The notes below the pieces were generated by a model. The model was not told where the DNA came from. It did not search any database and saw only the letters and a list, made by a program, of their open reading frames with translations. Positions 1-8,712 of a stretch of 64,000 nucleotides of DNA are shown here, one piece after another. This DNA is from Bradyrhizobium diazoefficiens USDA 110 (GTDB lineage Bacteria > Pseudomonadota > Alphaproteobacteria > Rhizobiales > Xanthobacteraceae). The DNA is taken from NCBI RefSeq assembly GCF_000011365.1, contig NC_004463.1:2404001-2468000 (forward strand), written 5' to 3'. The number at the start of each line of letters is the position of its first letter. The stretch's first letter is position 1. The position numbers and the translations under genes were made by a program.

Positions 1-2
1 CC

Positions 3-626
3 GGCTCCGGCAAGTCGACCATCCTGCGCTGTATCAATGGGCTGGAAAGCTACGATCGCGGCGAGATCAATGTCGAAGGATTGAAGGTCGACCGCGATGC
101 GCCGTCGATCGTGAACGTCCGCACCCAGGTCTCGATGGTGTTCCAGCGCTTCAACCTGTTTCCGCATCGCACGGTGCTGGAGAACGTGGTCGAGGGCCCG
201 CTCTACGTGAAGAAGGAGGCGCGTGCGCAAGTGCTCGAGCGCGGCCGCGCGCTGCTCGCCCAGGTGGGCCTCGCCGAAAAGGCCGACGCGCACCCGCCGC
301 AGCTTTCCGGCGGCCAGCAGCAGCGCGTCGCGATCGCGCGCGCGCTCGCGATGCAGCCCAAGGCGATCCTGTTCGACGAGCCGACCTCGGCGCTCGATCC
401 CGAACTCGTCGGCGACGTTCTCGGCGTGATGCGCAAGCTCGCCGACGACGGCATGACCATGGTCGTCGTCACCCACGAGATGGGCTTCGCCCGCGACGTC
501 GCCGATCGCGTGCTGTTCATCGACGGCGGCGTCATCGTCGAGCAGGGGCCGGCCAAATCGGTGCTCAACCAACCCCAGCACCCGCGCACGCAGGATTTCC
601 TGCGCCGGGTGCTGCATCCGCTCTGA
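3..626 (+). CDS. Amino-acid ABC transporter ATP-binding protein (5' truncated)
   Basis: This is the ATPase subunit of a polar amino-acid importer of the GlnQ/HisP class, cut by the window edge. The frame is open from base 3, which falls inside the Walker A loop (GSGKST at residues 1-6). The Q-loop ([17 protein letters not shown]), the signature LSGGQQQR at residues 101-108, Walker B ([13 protein letters not shown]) and the H-loop (VVTHEMGFA) follow in normal order, and the C-terminus is complete. About 40 N-terminal residues are missing. The oxidase gene starts 12 bases after the stop, so import and oxidation of one amino acid or polyamine derivative is a reasonable inference. The substrate cannot be read from the ATPase. 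Confidence 0.93.
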   Translation, partial: GSGKSTILRCINGLESYDRGEINVEGLKVDRDAPSIVNVRTQVSMVFQRFNLFPHRTVLENVVEGPLYVKKEARAQVLERGRALLAQVGLAEKADAHPPQLSGGQQQRVAIARALAMQPKAILFDEPTSALDPELVGDVLGVMRKLADDGMTMVVVTHEMGFARDVADRVLFIDGGVIVEQGPAKSVLNQPQHPRTQDFLRRVLHPL

Positions 627-638
627 TCGGTCTTCGCC

Positions 639-1925
639 ATGACTGCGCGCCTGCCTCTGCCGCCCTCGATTTATGCTGACACCGCCGTTGCGCCGGTCGC
701 CACGCCGCCGCTCGACGCCGACAAGACCGTCTCCGTCGCGATTATCGGCGGCGGCTACACCGGCCTGTCCACCGCGCTGCATCTGGCGGAGCAGGGCGTC
801 GAGGCCTTGGTGCTGGAGGCGCAGGAGCCGGGCTGGGGCGCGTCCGGCAACAATGGCGGCCACACCAATCCCGGCCTGAAGCACGATCCCGACCAGATCG
901 AGGCCGATTTCGGCACTGAACTTGGCCGCCGCATGATCGAGTTCTCGTACGGCACGCCGAATTTTACGCACGAGCTGATCCGTCGCTACCAGATCCCGTG
1001 CGAGGCGCGGCAAAACGGAACGCTGCGTGCGGCCTATAACGAGGCCAGTGCCGCTGCGATCGAGAAGACGGCGCAGCAATGCATCCGCCGCGGCATGCCG
1101 GTGACATATCTGAACCGCGAGCAGCTGCGCGAGATGACCGGCACCGACCGTTATATCGGCGCCATGCTGGACGCGCGTGGCGGCGACCTGCATCCCCTCA
1201 GCTATGCCCGCGGTCTCGCGCGCGCCGCGATCTCGGCGGGCGCGAAGGTGCATGGCGAGACGCCGGCGCTGTCGCTGCGCCGCGACGGCGCGCATTGGCG
1301 CATCGAGACGCCGCGCGCGGTGGTTCGTGCAGAAAAGGTGCTGCTCGCCACCAATGGCTTCACCGATGATCTCTGGCCGGCGCTTCGCCGCACCATCGTG
1401 CCGGTGTTTTCCTCGATCGTCGCCTCCGCGCCGCTCTCCGAGGAGGTCGCCCGCTCGATCATGCCGACGCGTCCCGTGCTCTACGAGAGCGGCCACATCA
1501 CGGTCTACTACCGCATCGACCAGCACAACCGCCTCCTGATGGGCGGCCGCGGCCCGATGCGCTGGATCAGCTCGCCGTCGGATGTCGCCTATCTCATCCG
1601 CTATGCCGAGCGGCTATGGCCGCAGCTGAAGGGCGTCGCCTGGACCCATGGCTGGAATAGCCGGCTCGCGATCACCAAGGACCACTATCCGCATGTGCAC
1701 GAGCCCGCCGAAAGTATCCTGATCTCGCTCGGCTGTAACGGCCGCGGCGTCGCGCTCTCGACCGCGATGGGCGCGCAGCTCGCCCGCCGCCTGATCGGCG
1801 GCGCCAAGGCCGAGATCGACATGCCCGTCACCGGCATCAAGCCGATCCCGATGCACGCGTTCTGGCCGGTGGGGGTGACGACCGCGGTCATCACAGGGCG
1901 CGTGCGGGACCGGCTCGGCATATGA
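639..1925 (+). CDS. FAD-dependent oxidoreductase, DAO family (gamma-glutamylputrescine oxidase-like)
   Basis: A 428-residue flavoenzyme of the D-amino-acid oxidase fold. The dinucleotide-binding motif IIGGGYTGLSTALHLAEQG lies near residue 36 and is followed by an acidic strand end (LVLEA) and the loop GWGASGNNGGHTNP, which is characteristic of the PuuB/OrdL branch. The C-terminus carries the second FAD contact (LGCNGRGVALSTAMG). It probably oxidises a secondary or primary amine and releases H2O2 and ammonia. It directly follows an amino-acid ABC ATPase and is likely cotranscribed. A GC-rich hairpin follows the stop. The exact substrate (gamma-glutamylputrescine, an N-methyl amino acid or another amine) is not resolved. 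Confidence 0.88.
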   Translation: MTARLPLPPSIYADTAVAPVATPPLDADKTVSVAIIGGGYTGLSTALHLAEQGVEALVLEAQEPGWGASGNNGGHTNPGLKHDPDQIEADFGTELGRRMIEFSYGTPNFTHELIRRYQIPCEARQNGTLRAAYNEASAAAIEKTAQQCIRRGMPVTYLNREQLREMTGTDRYIGAMLDARGGDLHPLSYARGLARAAISAGAKVHGETPALSLRRDGAHWRIETPRAVVRAEKVLLATNGFTDDLWPALRRTIVPVFSSIVASAPLSEEVARSIMPTRPVLYESGHITVYYRIDQHNRLLMGGRGPMRWISSPSDVAYLIRYAERLWPQLKGVAWTHGWNSRLAITKDHYPHVHEPAESILISLGCNGRGVALSTAMGAQLARRLIGGAKAEIDMPVTGIKPIPMHAFWPVGVTTAVITGRVRDRLGI

Positions 1926-1927
1926 AG

Positions 1928-1957
1928 AAGGCGCCGCCTTGTCAGGGGCGGCGCCTT
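1928..1957. terminator. Hairpin between convergent genes
   Basis: Two perfect 11-base arms (1928-1938 and 1947-1957) flank an 8-base loop. The hairpin starts three bases after the oxidase stop and lies between two convergent genes. There is no T-run, so it may be a stem-only bidirectional terminator or an mRNA 3' stabiliser. Confidence 0.6.
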
Positions 1958-1976
1958 GCAGGAATTGCAGATCGCG

Positions 1977-2210
1977 TCAGCAGCGGCCCTGCTTCCACAG
2001 TCCGGGCGGGCACCCGTGACCGCGCCAGCCGACCTTGCGTCCATGCGACCATCCGGGCGGCGTGCCATCGTAATGATGGCCCATCGCGTGGCCGTAACCG
2101 TGGCCGTAACCGTGGCCGTGACCATGACCACCCTTTGCAAACGCAGGGTTGGTCAGTGTGAAACCCGCCGCAATGATCAGCGACGCGGCGAGCGCAAGTT
2201 TCTTCATCAT
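1977..2210 (-). CDS. Small secreted His/Gly-rich protein
   Basis: A 77-residue protein with a clear Sec signal peptide (MMKKLALAASLIIAAGFTLTN, cleavage near PAFA|KGG). The mature part begins with GHGHGYGHGYGHAMGHH and ends with a Cys-containing segment (CPPGLWKQGRC). The His/Gly stretch is encoded by tandem hexamers around 2089-2136. The reading frame extends upstream to 2345, but the signal peptide fixes the start at 2210. Spaced histidines suggest metal binding in the periplasm, which is inference only. I recognise no named family. Confidence 0.72.
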   Translation of the reverse strand: MMKKLALAASLIIAAGFTLTNPAFAKGGHGHGHGYGHGYGHAMGHHYDGTPPGWSHGRKVGWRGHGCPPGLWKQGRC

Positions 2211-2400
2211 GTTCTCCAGTGGGGCGAGCGCACTTGTCCGATCAATGAACGGACTGTGCGCAGCTAAGTTCCCTGCAAATGTGGAGGAGTCGTGACGCTC
2301 GCGGAGATGCGCGATCGCGCATCGGCTCAACGCGTGCTGGCACATCCGCGCTTGCGACGTGCCCGCGGTTCACCGCTGGCACGCTCTCTCGTAAACGGAC

Positions 2401-3990
2401 TCAGGCCTCCGCCACCGCATCGGCCCATGGCTGGAAGATCTCGACCGCGCCGAAATTGACCTCGCCCTCGCGCATCACCACGCTCGGGCAGGCGAATTTC
2501 TGCGGCAGCGCCTGCACCCGGCTCTCTTCATAGTCGAAGCGTGCGGCCAGCGCCTTGCGTGTGTCTGCCGGCAGTCTGACATCGCCGATCACGACCGCGC
2601 CCTCGCTGGCGTCGATGCGCGGCTGGTGGATCGCCGCGTCGAGGTCCATGCCGAAATCCATTGCGAAGGATGCGAGTTGCATCACCGCGGGCAGGATGCG
2701 GCGGCCGCCGGAGGCGCCGATGGCGAGACGCTTGCCGTCCCTGGTCTCGGCGATGACGGGCGTGTAGTTGGTGAGGCAGCGCTTGCCCGGAGCGAGCGAG
2801 TTGGTGGTGCCGGGCGTCGGATCGAACCACATGATGCCGTTGTTCATGGCGATGCCGGTGTGCGGCGTCACGTATTTCGAGCCGAAGGACGAAAGCAGTG
2901 TCTGCGTCACCGCGGCGACATTGCCGTGGCGGTCGACGACGGAGAAATGCGTGGTGCAGGCTGGTGCCAGATATTCGGCGCCGAGCGAGCGCTTGCCGTC
3001 GGCATCGCCCATGTCCTTGAGCCGTTCGCGATAGGCAGCTTGCAGGGCGAGCGCATATTCGGCGTAGGTGGCGGCATCGGGTGCACCTGCCGGTTTCAGA
3101 TTTTGCTGCAACAGGCGCAGCGCGTGCGCCAGCGTCGGTCCGGCGGTGAGCTCCGGCGTCGCAAACACCTTGCCGCCGCGATAGGGGATCGCCAGCGGCT
3201 CGCGCAGATGGGCGCGGAATGCGGCGAGGTCCTCGACCGACAGCGAGCCGCCGTCGGCCTTGATGTCGGATGCGATGCTTTTGGCGAGATCGCCCTGGTA
3301 GAAATCACGCGGTCCGGCTTCGGCGAGGTGCGATAGCGTTGCCTTCAGCTTGTCCTGCGACAGCCGCGTCTCGGACTTGATGCCCCATGGCGCGGTCGGC
3401 GGCAGGCCGTCCTTCAGGAACGCCGCCGCGCTCGCGGGATAGCGCCGGAGGTCAGCCGCCGAGCTTGCGATCGTCAGTGTGGTCCACCAATCGGCCAGCA
3501 GGCCTTCGCCGGCGAGCGCGGCGGCCGGCGCGACCAGGTCCTTCCACGGCAGTTTGGCGTGGCGGCGATGCGCTTCCTCCATGCCGGCGACGACGCCGGG
3601 CACGGCGATCGCGCCGGGGCCGTGAATGTTGCGATCGTCCTTCACCCGCGGCCAGGGAAAGAGATCGGACGCTGCGCCTTCGCCGCTGAGCGGATAGTCC
3701 GCGACGCGCAGGCTCTGCGGGGCGCACATGCCGTAGTCGATCACCTCGGTGCGATTTTCCCTGGCGCGGTAGAGCACCATCGCGCCGCCACCGCCGATGC
3801 CGCTGTTCCAGGGCTCCAGCACGTTCAGCGCCATGGTGGTCGCGACGATCGCGTCGACGCAATCGCCGCCCGCGGCCAGCACTTGCGCGCCCACTTCGGC
3901 AGCCCGGCGCGATTGCGCGGCGACGATACCGCCCTTGGTCTTGACGGCAGGCTTGCGGACGGTTTGGGCGAGGCTGAACTGATGAGGCAT
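2401..3990 (-). CDS. ggt: Gamma-glutamyltransferase
   Basis: A 529-residue Ntn-hydrolase of the gamma-glutamyltranspeptidase family. It transfers or hydrolyses gamma-glutamyl groups from glutathione and related amides. The autocleavage and nucleophile site is the first threonine of TTHFSVVDRHGN (T346), and the glycine-rich SGGRRI segment near the C-terminus is present. The N-terminus contains the usual GGIVAAQS and GGGGAMVLY motifs. No signal peptide is visible, unlike secreted E. coli Ggt, so it may be cytoplasmic. The frame stays open to 4260, but the start at 3990 fits the family length and leaves a divergent promoter region before the hydratase gene at 4134. It may work with the gamma-glutamyl amine oxidase-like enzyme upstream. 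Confidence 0.92.
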   Translation of the reverse strand: MPHQFSLAQTVRKPAVKTKGGIVAAQSRRAAEVGAQVLAAGGDCVDAIVATTMALNVLEPWNSGIGGGGAMVLYRARENRTEVIDYGMCAPQSLRVADYPLSGEGAASDLFPWPRVKDDRNIHGPGAIAVPGVVAGMEEAHRRHAKLPWKDLVAPAAALAGEGLLADWWTTLTIASSAADLRRYPASAAAFLKDGLPPTAPWGIKSETRLSQDKLKATLSHLAEAGPRDFYQGDLAKSIASDIKADGGSLSVEDLAAFRAHLREPLAIPYRGGKVFATPELTAGPTLAHALRLLQQNLKPAGAPDAATYAEYALALQAAYRERLKDMGDADGKRSLGAEYLAPACTTHFSVVDRHGNVAAVTQTLLSSFGSKYVTPHTGIAMNNGIMWFDPTPGTTNSLAPGKRCLTNYTPVIAETRDGKRLAIGASGGRRILPAVMQLASFAMDFGMDLDAAIHQPRIDASEGAVVIGDVRLPADTRKALAARFDYEESRVQALPQKFACPSVVMREGEVNFGAVEIFQPWADAVAEA

Positions 3991-4133
3991 GATGCGGTCT
4001 TGTGTCTGTCTTCGCTGGTCTTGGCTTCGGTGGACTTGGCTTGGTGGTGCCGACTTGAAAAGCTCCGCATTTGGCGAAGCGCGCGGACAATGGCACATTG
4101 CAGCCAACGAGAACATCCAAAGGGAGAAGCGGC

Positions 4134-4907
4134 ATGGCTGGTGTGAAACAGGCGCGGGATGGCGCGGTCGGAATCCTGACGCTGGACGAGCCGGCGAGCC
4201 TGAACGCGATGACGCCGGACCTGCTCGGCGCGCTGGCTGCCGCCGTCGGCGGCATGACACAGGACGAGGGTGTTCGCGCGCTGATCCTCACCGGCGCCGG
4301 GCGCGGCTTCTGCTCGGGACAGAATTTGAAGGCCTCCGAGGCGCTCGGCGAGGACATCGCCGCCGGCGTGATGCGCTTCTACTGGCCGGCCTTCAAGGCG
4401 CTCCGCGAATGCCGCGTGCCCGTCGTCGTCGCCGTCAACGGGGTGGCGGCCGGCGGCGGCTTCAGCCTCGCGATGGCCGGCGACATCATCGTCGCGGCGC
4501 GGTCGGCGAGCTTCATCCAGGTGTTCAGCCGCATTGCGCTGGTGCCCGATCTCGGCTCGACCTGGCTGCTGCCGCGCCTGGTCGGCCGGCAGCGGGCGCT
4601 CGAGCTGATGCTGCTCAACGAGCCGCTGACGGCGGAACGCGCCCAGGAGATCGGCCTGGTGCGGCAGGTCGTCGACGACGAGAAGCTGATGGGAGAGGCG
4701 CTGGTGCTGGCGCGCCGTCTCGCGGAGGGCCCGACGCGCGCTTTGGTCGCAACCCGCGCGCTGGTCGAGGAGAGCGAGCACGCGACCTATGAGGCCCAGT
4801 TCCGCCGCGAGATCGAGCTTCAGGCCATGATCCGGAAAAGCGCCGACGCCATCGAGGGCCGCGATGCCTTCGTCGAGAAGCGCAAGGCGAAGTTCACCGG
4901 GCGGTGA
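4134..4907 (+). CDS. Enoyl-CoA hydratase/isomerase family protein
   Basis: A 257-residue crotonase-fold protein. The oxyanion-hole segments are GRGFCSGQNLK and VAVNGVAAGGGFSLAMAGDIIVA, and the family-typical DLGSTWLLPRLVG block follows. The combination GFCSGQNLK plus DLGSTWLLP resembles the PaaG/PaaB branch (phenylacetate ring-epoxide isomerase), but no other paa genes are present, so only the superfamily call is safe. The ATG at 4134 follows AGGGAG-type ribosome binding bases. A longer frame from 4071 has no such support. A hairpin follows the stop. The gene is divergent from ggt. Confidence 0.87.
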   Translation: MAGVKQARDGAVGILTLDEPASLNAMTPDLLGALAAAVGGMTQDEGVRALILTGAGRGFCSGQNLKASEALGEDIAAGVMRFYWPAFKALRECRVPVVVAVNGVAAGGGFSLAMAGDIIVAARSASFIQVFSRIALVPDLGSTWLLPRLVGRQRALELMLLNEPLTAERAQEIGLVRQVVDDEKLMGEALVLARRLAEGPTRALVATRALVEESEHATYEAQFRREIELQAMIRKSADAIEGRDAFVEKRKAKFTGR

Positions 4908-4923
4908 GGAGCCCAAGACGTCA

Positions 4924-4946
4924 ATGCCCGGGACCTGCCCGGGCAT
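4924..4946. terminator. Stem-loop after enoyl-CoA hydratase gene
   Basis: Perfect 9-base arms (4924-4932 and 4938-4946) surround a 5-base loop 17 bases after the hydratase stop. It lies between convergent genes. No strong T-run follows. Confidence 0.55.
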
Positions 4947-4992
4947 AGCGAGTTTGGAGAACCGGTTTGCCGCAAGCGGCGAGACGACAGCT

Positions 4993-5169
4993 TCAGAGCG
5001 CGCGGTTCAGCCGGCTGGCCTGATACTTGGCGCGCCATTTCGGGCCGGGGCCGCGCATGTAGTGCAGCTCGGGGCGGTAGGGGTCGCCGGCGACCCTGAC
5101 CAGCGTCAGCCATTTGGTGGCGACGAAGTTCAAGGGCTGGCGGAGCAGGCTCAAGGACGCGATCAGCAT
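4993..5169 (-). CDS. Small hypothetical protein, 58 residues
   Basis: The frame encodes a 58-residue basic protein that starts MLIASLSLLRQPLNFVATK and ends QASRLNRAL. A short hydrophobic N-terminus precedes an Arg/Lys-rich tail (GPGPKWRAKY). It begins nine bases after the stop of the 77-residue gene at 5179-5412, and GGTGATG lies just before its ATG, so the two are probably translated from one message. I know no function. The hydrophobic start could be a membrane anchor. The evidence is operon position and start signals only. Confidence 0.55.
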   Translation of the reverse strand: MLIASLSLLRQPLNFVATKWLTLVRVAGDPYRPELHYMRGPGPKWRAKYQASRLNRAL

Positions 5170-5178
5170 GGCATCACC

Positions 5179-5412
5179 TCAATGCGGCTTGCCGAGCATG
5201 GCGGTGAAGGGGAGGTCGAAAATCTCCTCGCCGTCGTCGCCGCTGACATGGATCACCCAGTCGCGCCAGTCTTCCGCACCGGGCGTCAGGATCATCGAAC
5301 GCATGATCTGGGCGGCGCGGTCACGTGCCTCGGTCAGATTGGCTACCGCCGTGCCGTACCGATCGATCAGCGTGCCTTCGGTATTCGAGCAGTGGAAATA
5401 CATCTGAACCAT
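5179..5412 (-). CDS. DUF6894-like small protein
   Basis: A 77-residue acidic protein beginning MVQMYFHCSNTEGTLIDRYG and containing the AR(D/E)RAAQIM helix followed by a WVIHVSGDDGEEIFDLPF strand pair. This YFHC...D..G....L.EAR..A pattern is that of the small DUF6894 proteins abundant in rhizobia, whose function is unknown. An AGGAGG ribosome binding site precedes the ATG at 5412, which rules out the longer frame from 5457. It is first in a two-gene unit with the 58-residue gene and divergent from the dehydrogenase/cytochrome fusion at 5620. Confidence 0.75.
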   Translation of the reverse strand: MVQMYFHCSNTEGTLIDRYGTAVANLTEARDRAAQIMRSMILTPGAEDWRDWVIHVSGDDGEEIFDLPFTAMLGKPH

Positions 5413-5619
5413 ACACGCCTCCTGTAGAAAGCGATTGGGACGGCAAACCGATACCATCGGAAACGGTCGAAAAATATTCGGGTCGAGCCCGGTAAGGGAA
5501 TCTACGGAGGTTGGTCGGCACCAAGGTCGTTACAGGTTTAATCACAGGCGGGTGATCGGCAACTGGACGGAGCGCAGGCGGCATGGAACAACCCTGGACG
5601 ATACGTCCGGGAGGCCGCT

Positions 5620-7692
5620 GTGAACGACTTCACATTCCGCTGTGAACGCCCGAGCCTGCGCTTGTTTGCGGCGGCCGTCGTCGCAGTGCTGCTCGGCCTG
5701 GCCCCGGCCTCGTCCGAGTCGGTCAGGAAAAGCGGCTATGCGATCGGCACGGAAAGCTGCGGCAGCGGCGATCTCGCTTTTCCAAGACTCCAGATCGATA
5801 TGAAGGCGGGATTTTGCGCCGGCCTCGTCGCCAGCGAGGAGGATCGCCTCAAGTTTCCGCGTTCGATCGTCCAGGTGCCCGGCCGCGACCTGTTCGTGGT
5901 CGCCGACATGGGGGGCTGGGGCCACACCGATGGGCGGCTGCTGCTGCTCGATCCGCATGCGCCCCCGGGGCAGCGATTCAAGGAACTGCTGACCGGCCTC
6001 GAATATCCGTTCGGCCTCGTGATCGGCCCGGACAGGAAGCTCTACGCCTCGACCGCGGAGGCGATCTTCCGGTTCGATCCGCTCGCGGACAATCCGCGCG
6101 GTACGGTCGAGACCATCATCCGTCACATGCCGGGCCGCCGGATCACGCTGCCCGACGGCACCAGGCTCGACGAGAGTGCGCATCCGCTCAAGCAGTTCGT
6201 CTTTGACAGGAACGGCCGGCTGTTCGTCAATGTCGGCTCGCACAGCGACGACTGCATCACGCCTGCGCCGATCACAAAGCCCTGTGCGGCGGCCGAGGGC
6301 GCCTCCGCGATGGCCGCGATCTGGCTGTTTACGCCGCCGTCAGGCGGCGTCTTCCCGGCATTGAGGCCGAACGACCCTGACCCGCCGCACACCGTCTACG
6401 CGCGTGGCCTGCGGAACTCGATGGCGCTGGCGCTGCATCCGAATTTCCCCGATGCCGGCTATGCCTTCCTGCAAGGCGAGAACGGCCGCGACCTGCCCGA
6501 CATCTTCAAGCCCAACGAGGAGATCAACGCGATCGAGCAGGGCAGGCACTATGGCTGGCCCTATTGCTACGACCTGTCGACGCCGAGCCCCGAGTTCAGG
6601 AGCGTGCTGCAATCCGGGACCTACAAGTCGCTCTGCACGGCCAATGCGCTCTACAAGCCGCCGTTCTCGCTGCTGCCGCCGCACGGCGCCCCGCTCGCGA
6701 TGCTCTATTATCACGGCGCGAAATTCCCGGAGCTCGAGGGCAAGCTGCTGGTCGGCCTGCATGGCTATCGCCCGACCGGCAGCCGTGTGCTCGCCTACGA
6801 TGTCGACGACCACGGTTTTCCCAGGCCGAGCCCGGCGCCGGTGCGCTACCATGTCAGCTGCGCGGCTGATCCGACCCACAGCTTCCAGACCGACGCCGGC
6901 GAGGTCGCTGCCGCGCCGTTCGAGGAACTGATTGCAGGCTGGCACCGCGTCAACGGCGCGCGGCCGCAAGGCGCGCCGGTCGGCATGACGGTCGCCGAGG
7001 ACGGCGCGATCTGGCTGGTCGAGGACAAGAACCAGACGGTGATCCGCATCGACCGTGCCGCGGGCGACGCGCCTCAGCCGCTGCCCTGCGACACGCGCAG
7101 CCAGGCGATGATCGACCAGCTCGCGGCCTTCATCGCCAGGGACGCGCAGAACAGCGTTCGCCTCACCACGCTGCGCAAGGGCCTCGTCGAGAAGCATTGC
7201 CTCGGCTGCCATTCGGATTTCGGCCTGAAGGCAGGACAGTCGGAAGCGGAGAAGGATGCGACGGTGCTCCGCTTCATGCTGTCGCAGGACGGCTGGATCT
7301 ATCCGGGCGACCCCGATTCCGGCAGGCTGCGGACGCGCCTTCGCGGTCTCGGCGCCGAGAAGCTGATGCCGCCGGGCGGCGAAAGCCTGCCGAAGACCGA
7401 GCCCGGTTACGCACGCCTGCTCGATACCGCTGACCTGCTCGTTGCCAGAATGGTTCCGGGAACGCGGATACGGATCAAGGCCGGTCCGCCGCAACGCAGG
7501 TTCTTTGGCAAAACCAACAAGGAATGCGGCGAAATACCGGCTGCCAAGGTCGTTGTCGTGACACAAAGGAGCGCTGTAGACAAACCCGGCTTCAGCCGAT
7601 TCTTCCGGCCGGCCGATCCCTATCTGAATGGCGAGTGCACCGACGACGATGGCTATTACATCCGGCAGGAATTTCTGGTGCCTGTGCAGTAG
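5620..7692 (+). CDS. Secreted sugar dehydrogenase (beta-propeller) fused to cytochrome c domain
   Basis: A 690-residue exported protein. A signal peptide (hydrophobic stretch RLFAAAVVAVLLGLAPASS) leads into a six-bladed GSDH/sorbosone-dehydrogenase-type propeller (residues about 40-500; blade motifs VVADMGGWGHTDGRLL and YARGLRNSMALALHPN). A haem c site follows (CLGCH, C527/C530/H531), with a likely Met ligand in LMPPGG, and then an extra 80-residue tail. It probably oxidises a sugar or alcohol in the periplasm with PQQ and passes electrons to its own haem. The start is GTG at 5620 after a GGGAGG ribosome binding site. The next gene overlaps its 3' end. The cofactor is inferred from the family. 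Confidence 0.82.
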   Translation: MNDFTFRCERPSLRLFAAAVVAVLLGLAPASSESVRKSGYAIGTESCGSGDLAFPRLQIDMKAGFCAGLVASEEDRLKFPRSIVQVPGRDLFVVADMGGWGHTDGRLLLLDPHAPPGQRFKELLTGLEYPFGLVIGPDRKLYASTAEAIFRFDPLADNPRGTVETIIRHMPGRRITLPDGTRLDESAHPLKQFVFDRNGRLFVNVGSHSDDCITPAPITKPCAAAEGASAMAAIWLFTPPSGGVFPALRPNDPDPPHTVYARGLRNSMALALHPNFPDAGYAFLQGENGRDLPDIFKPNEEINAIEQGRHYGWPYCYDLSTPSPEFRSVLQSGTYKSLCTANALYKPPFSLLPPHGAPLAMLYYHGAKFPELEGKLLVGLHGYRPTGSRVLAYDVDDHGFPRPSPAPVRYHVSCAADPTHSFQTDAGEVAAAPFEELIAGWHRVNGARPQGAPVGMTVAEDGAIWLVEDKNQTVIRIDRAAGDAPQPLPCDTRSQAMIDQLAAFIARDAQNSVRLTTLRKGLVEKHCLGCHSDFGLKAGQSEAEKDATVLRFMLSQDGWIYPGDPDSGRLRTRLRGLGAEKLMPPGGESLPKTEPGYARLLDTADLLVARMVPGTRIRIKAGPPQRRFFGKTNKECGEIPAAKVVVVTQRSAVDKPGFSRFFRPADPYLNGECTDDDGYYIRQEFLVPVQ

Positions 7693-8587
7693 CATCTTGC
7701 TCATCGCGGCGCCGTCCGCTGCTGCCGAAACCAAGCTTTTCGACAGCGTGCAGGTCACGCCCGCCAGCGAATACACTTTCGGCATCGAAGGACCCGCCGC
7801 CGATCTCGACGGCAATTTGTTCGTCGTCAATCTCGGCAAGGCCGGCACCATCGGCAAGCTGCCTGCGGGCGCTGCGGCTTCGGAGCTGTTCACGACGCTC
7901 CCCGAAGGCAGCGTCGGCAACGCGATCCGTTTCGATCGGAGCGGCGCGATGTTCATTGCCGATTACAAGAAGCACAACATCTTCACCATTGCGAAGGGAA
8001 GCACCGAACCTGCAGTCTGGTTTCACTCCGACGAGATGAACCAGCCCAACGACATCACGGTCGCGCGCGACGGCACGGTCTATGCGAGCGATCCGAACTG
8101 GAAGGGTCGCGAGGGCCACATCTGGCGCATCGCGAAAGCCGCTGACGGAACGGTGCAGGGGCAGGTGATGCCGGCGCCCCGCGCGATGGGCACCACCAAC
8201 GGCATCGATCTCAGTCCGGATGGCAAGACGCTCTATGTCGGGGAATCCAGCAGCGGGCAGATATGGTCCTACACGATCAGCGGCAACGAACTCACCGGCG
8301 CAAAGCTGGTGAAGTCGTTTCAGCCCGACACCGTCGACGGGCTGCGCACCGACGTTGCCGGTCGCCTCTACGTCGCGCGCATCCTCAAGGGCACGATCGC
8401 GCTGATGAAACCCACTGGCGCGGTCGAGCGCGAGATCGCGCTGAAGGGCAAGGAACCGACCAACCTCGCCTTCGGCGGCAGCGACGGCAAGACCGTCTTC
8501 GTCACGCAGCGTCAGGGCGGCTTTGTCGAAGCCTTCCGTACCGATCAGCCGGGCCGCGAGCACTGCCTCCAGCGCGGGCGCTGCTGA
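7649..8587 (+). CDS. Secreted SMP-30/gluconolactonase-like beta-propeller protein
   Basis: A protein of about 312 residues with a signal peptide (WCLCSSILLIAAPSAAA|ETKLF) and repeated propeller strands (GPAADLDGNLFVVNLGKAG, NAIRFDRSGAMFIADYKKHN, TNGIDLSPDGKTLYVGES). This is the SMP-30/gluconolactonase fold, whose members hydrolyse sugar lactones using a bound divalent metal. The gene overlaps the end of the dehydrogenase gene by 44 bases in another frame, which suggests translational coupling. A dehydrogenase making a lactone followed by a lactonase is a coherent periplasmic pair. An ATG at 7628 is an alternative start, but 7649 gives the better signal peptide. Confidence 0.78.
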   Translation: MAITSGRNFWCLCSSILLIAAPSAAAETKLFDSVQVTPASEYTFGIEGPAADLDGNLFVVNLGKAGTIGKLPAGAAASELFTTLPEGSVGNAIRFDRSGAMFIADYKKHNIFTIAKGSTEPAVWFHSDEMNQPNDITVARDGTVYASDPNWKGREGHIWRIAKAADGTVQGQVMPAPRAMGTTNGIDLSPDGKTLYVGESSSGQIWSYTISGNELTGAKLVKSFQPDTVDGLRTDVAGRLYVARILKGTIALMKPTGAVEREIALKGKEPTNLAFGGSDGKTVFVTQRQGGFVEAFRTDQPGREHCLQRGRC

Positions 8588-8712
8588 GCATCAGGCGCGA
8601 TCTGCTTGCGACGCAGAGCGGTGCGACAGAGGCGGCATTCTTCTTGCTTGCATCTGGCCGCCGCAGCGATCAAGAATCTGTGGCACCGTCAAAGCGACCA
8701 CGGAGTGTTTGA

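Noticed and set aside
2089..2136. Tandem hexamer repeat as a microsatellite or regulatory array
   Set aside because: It is coding and simply encodes the GHGYGH repeats of the secreted peptide.
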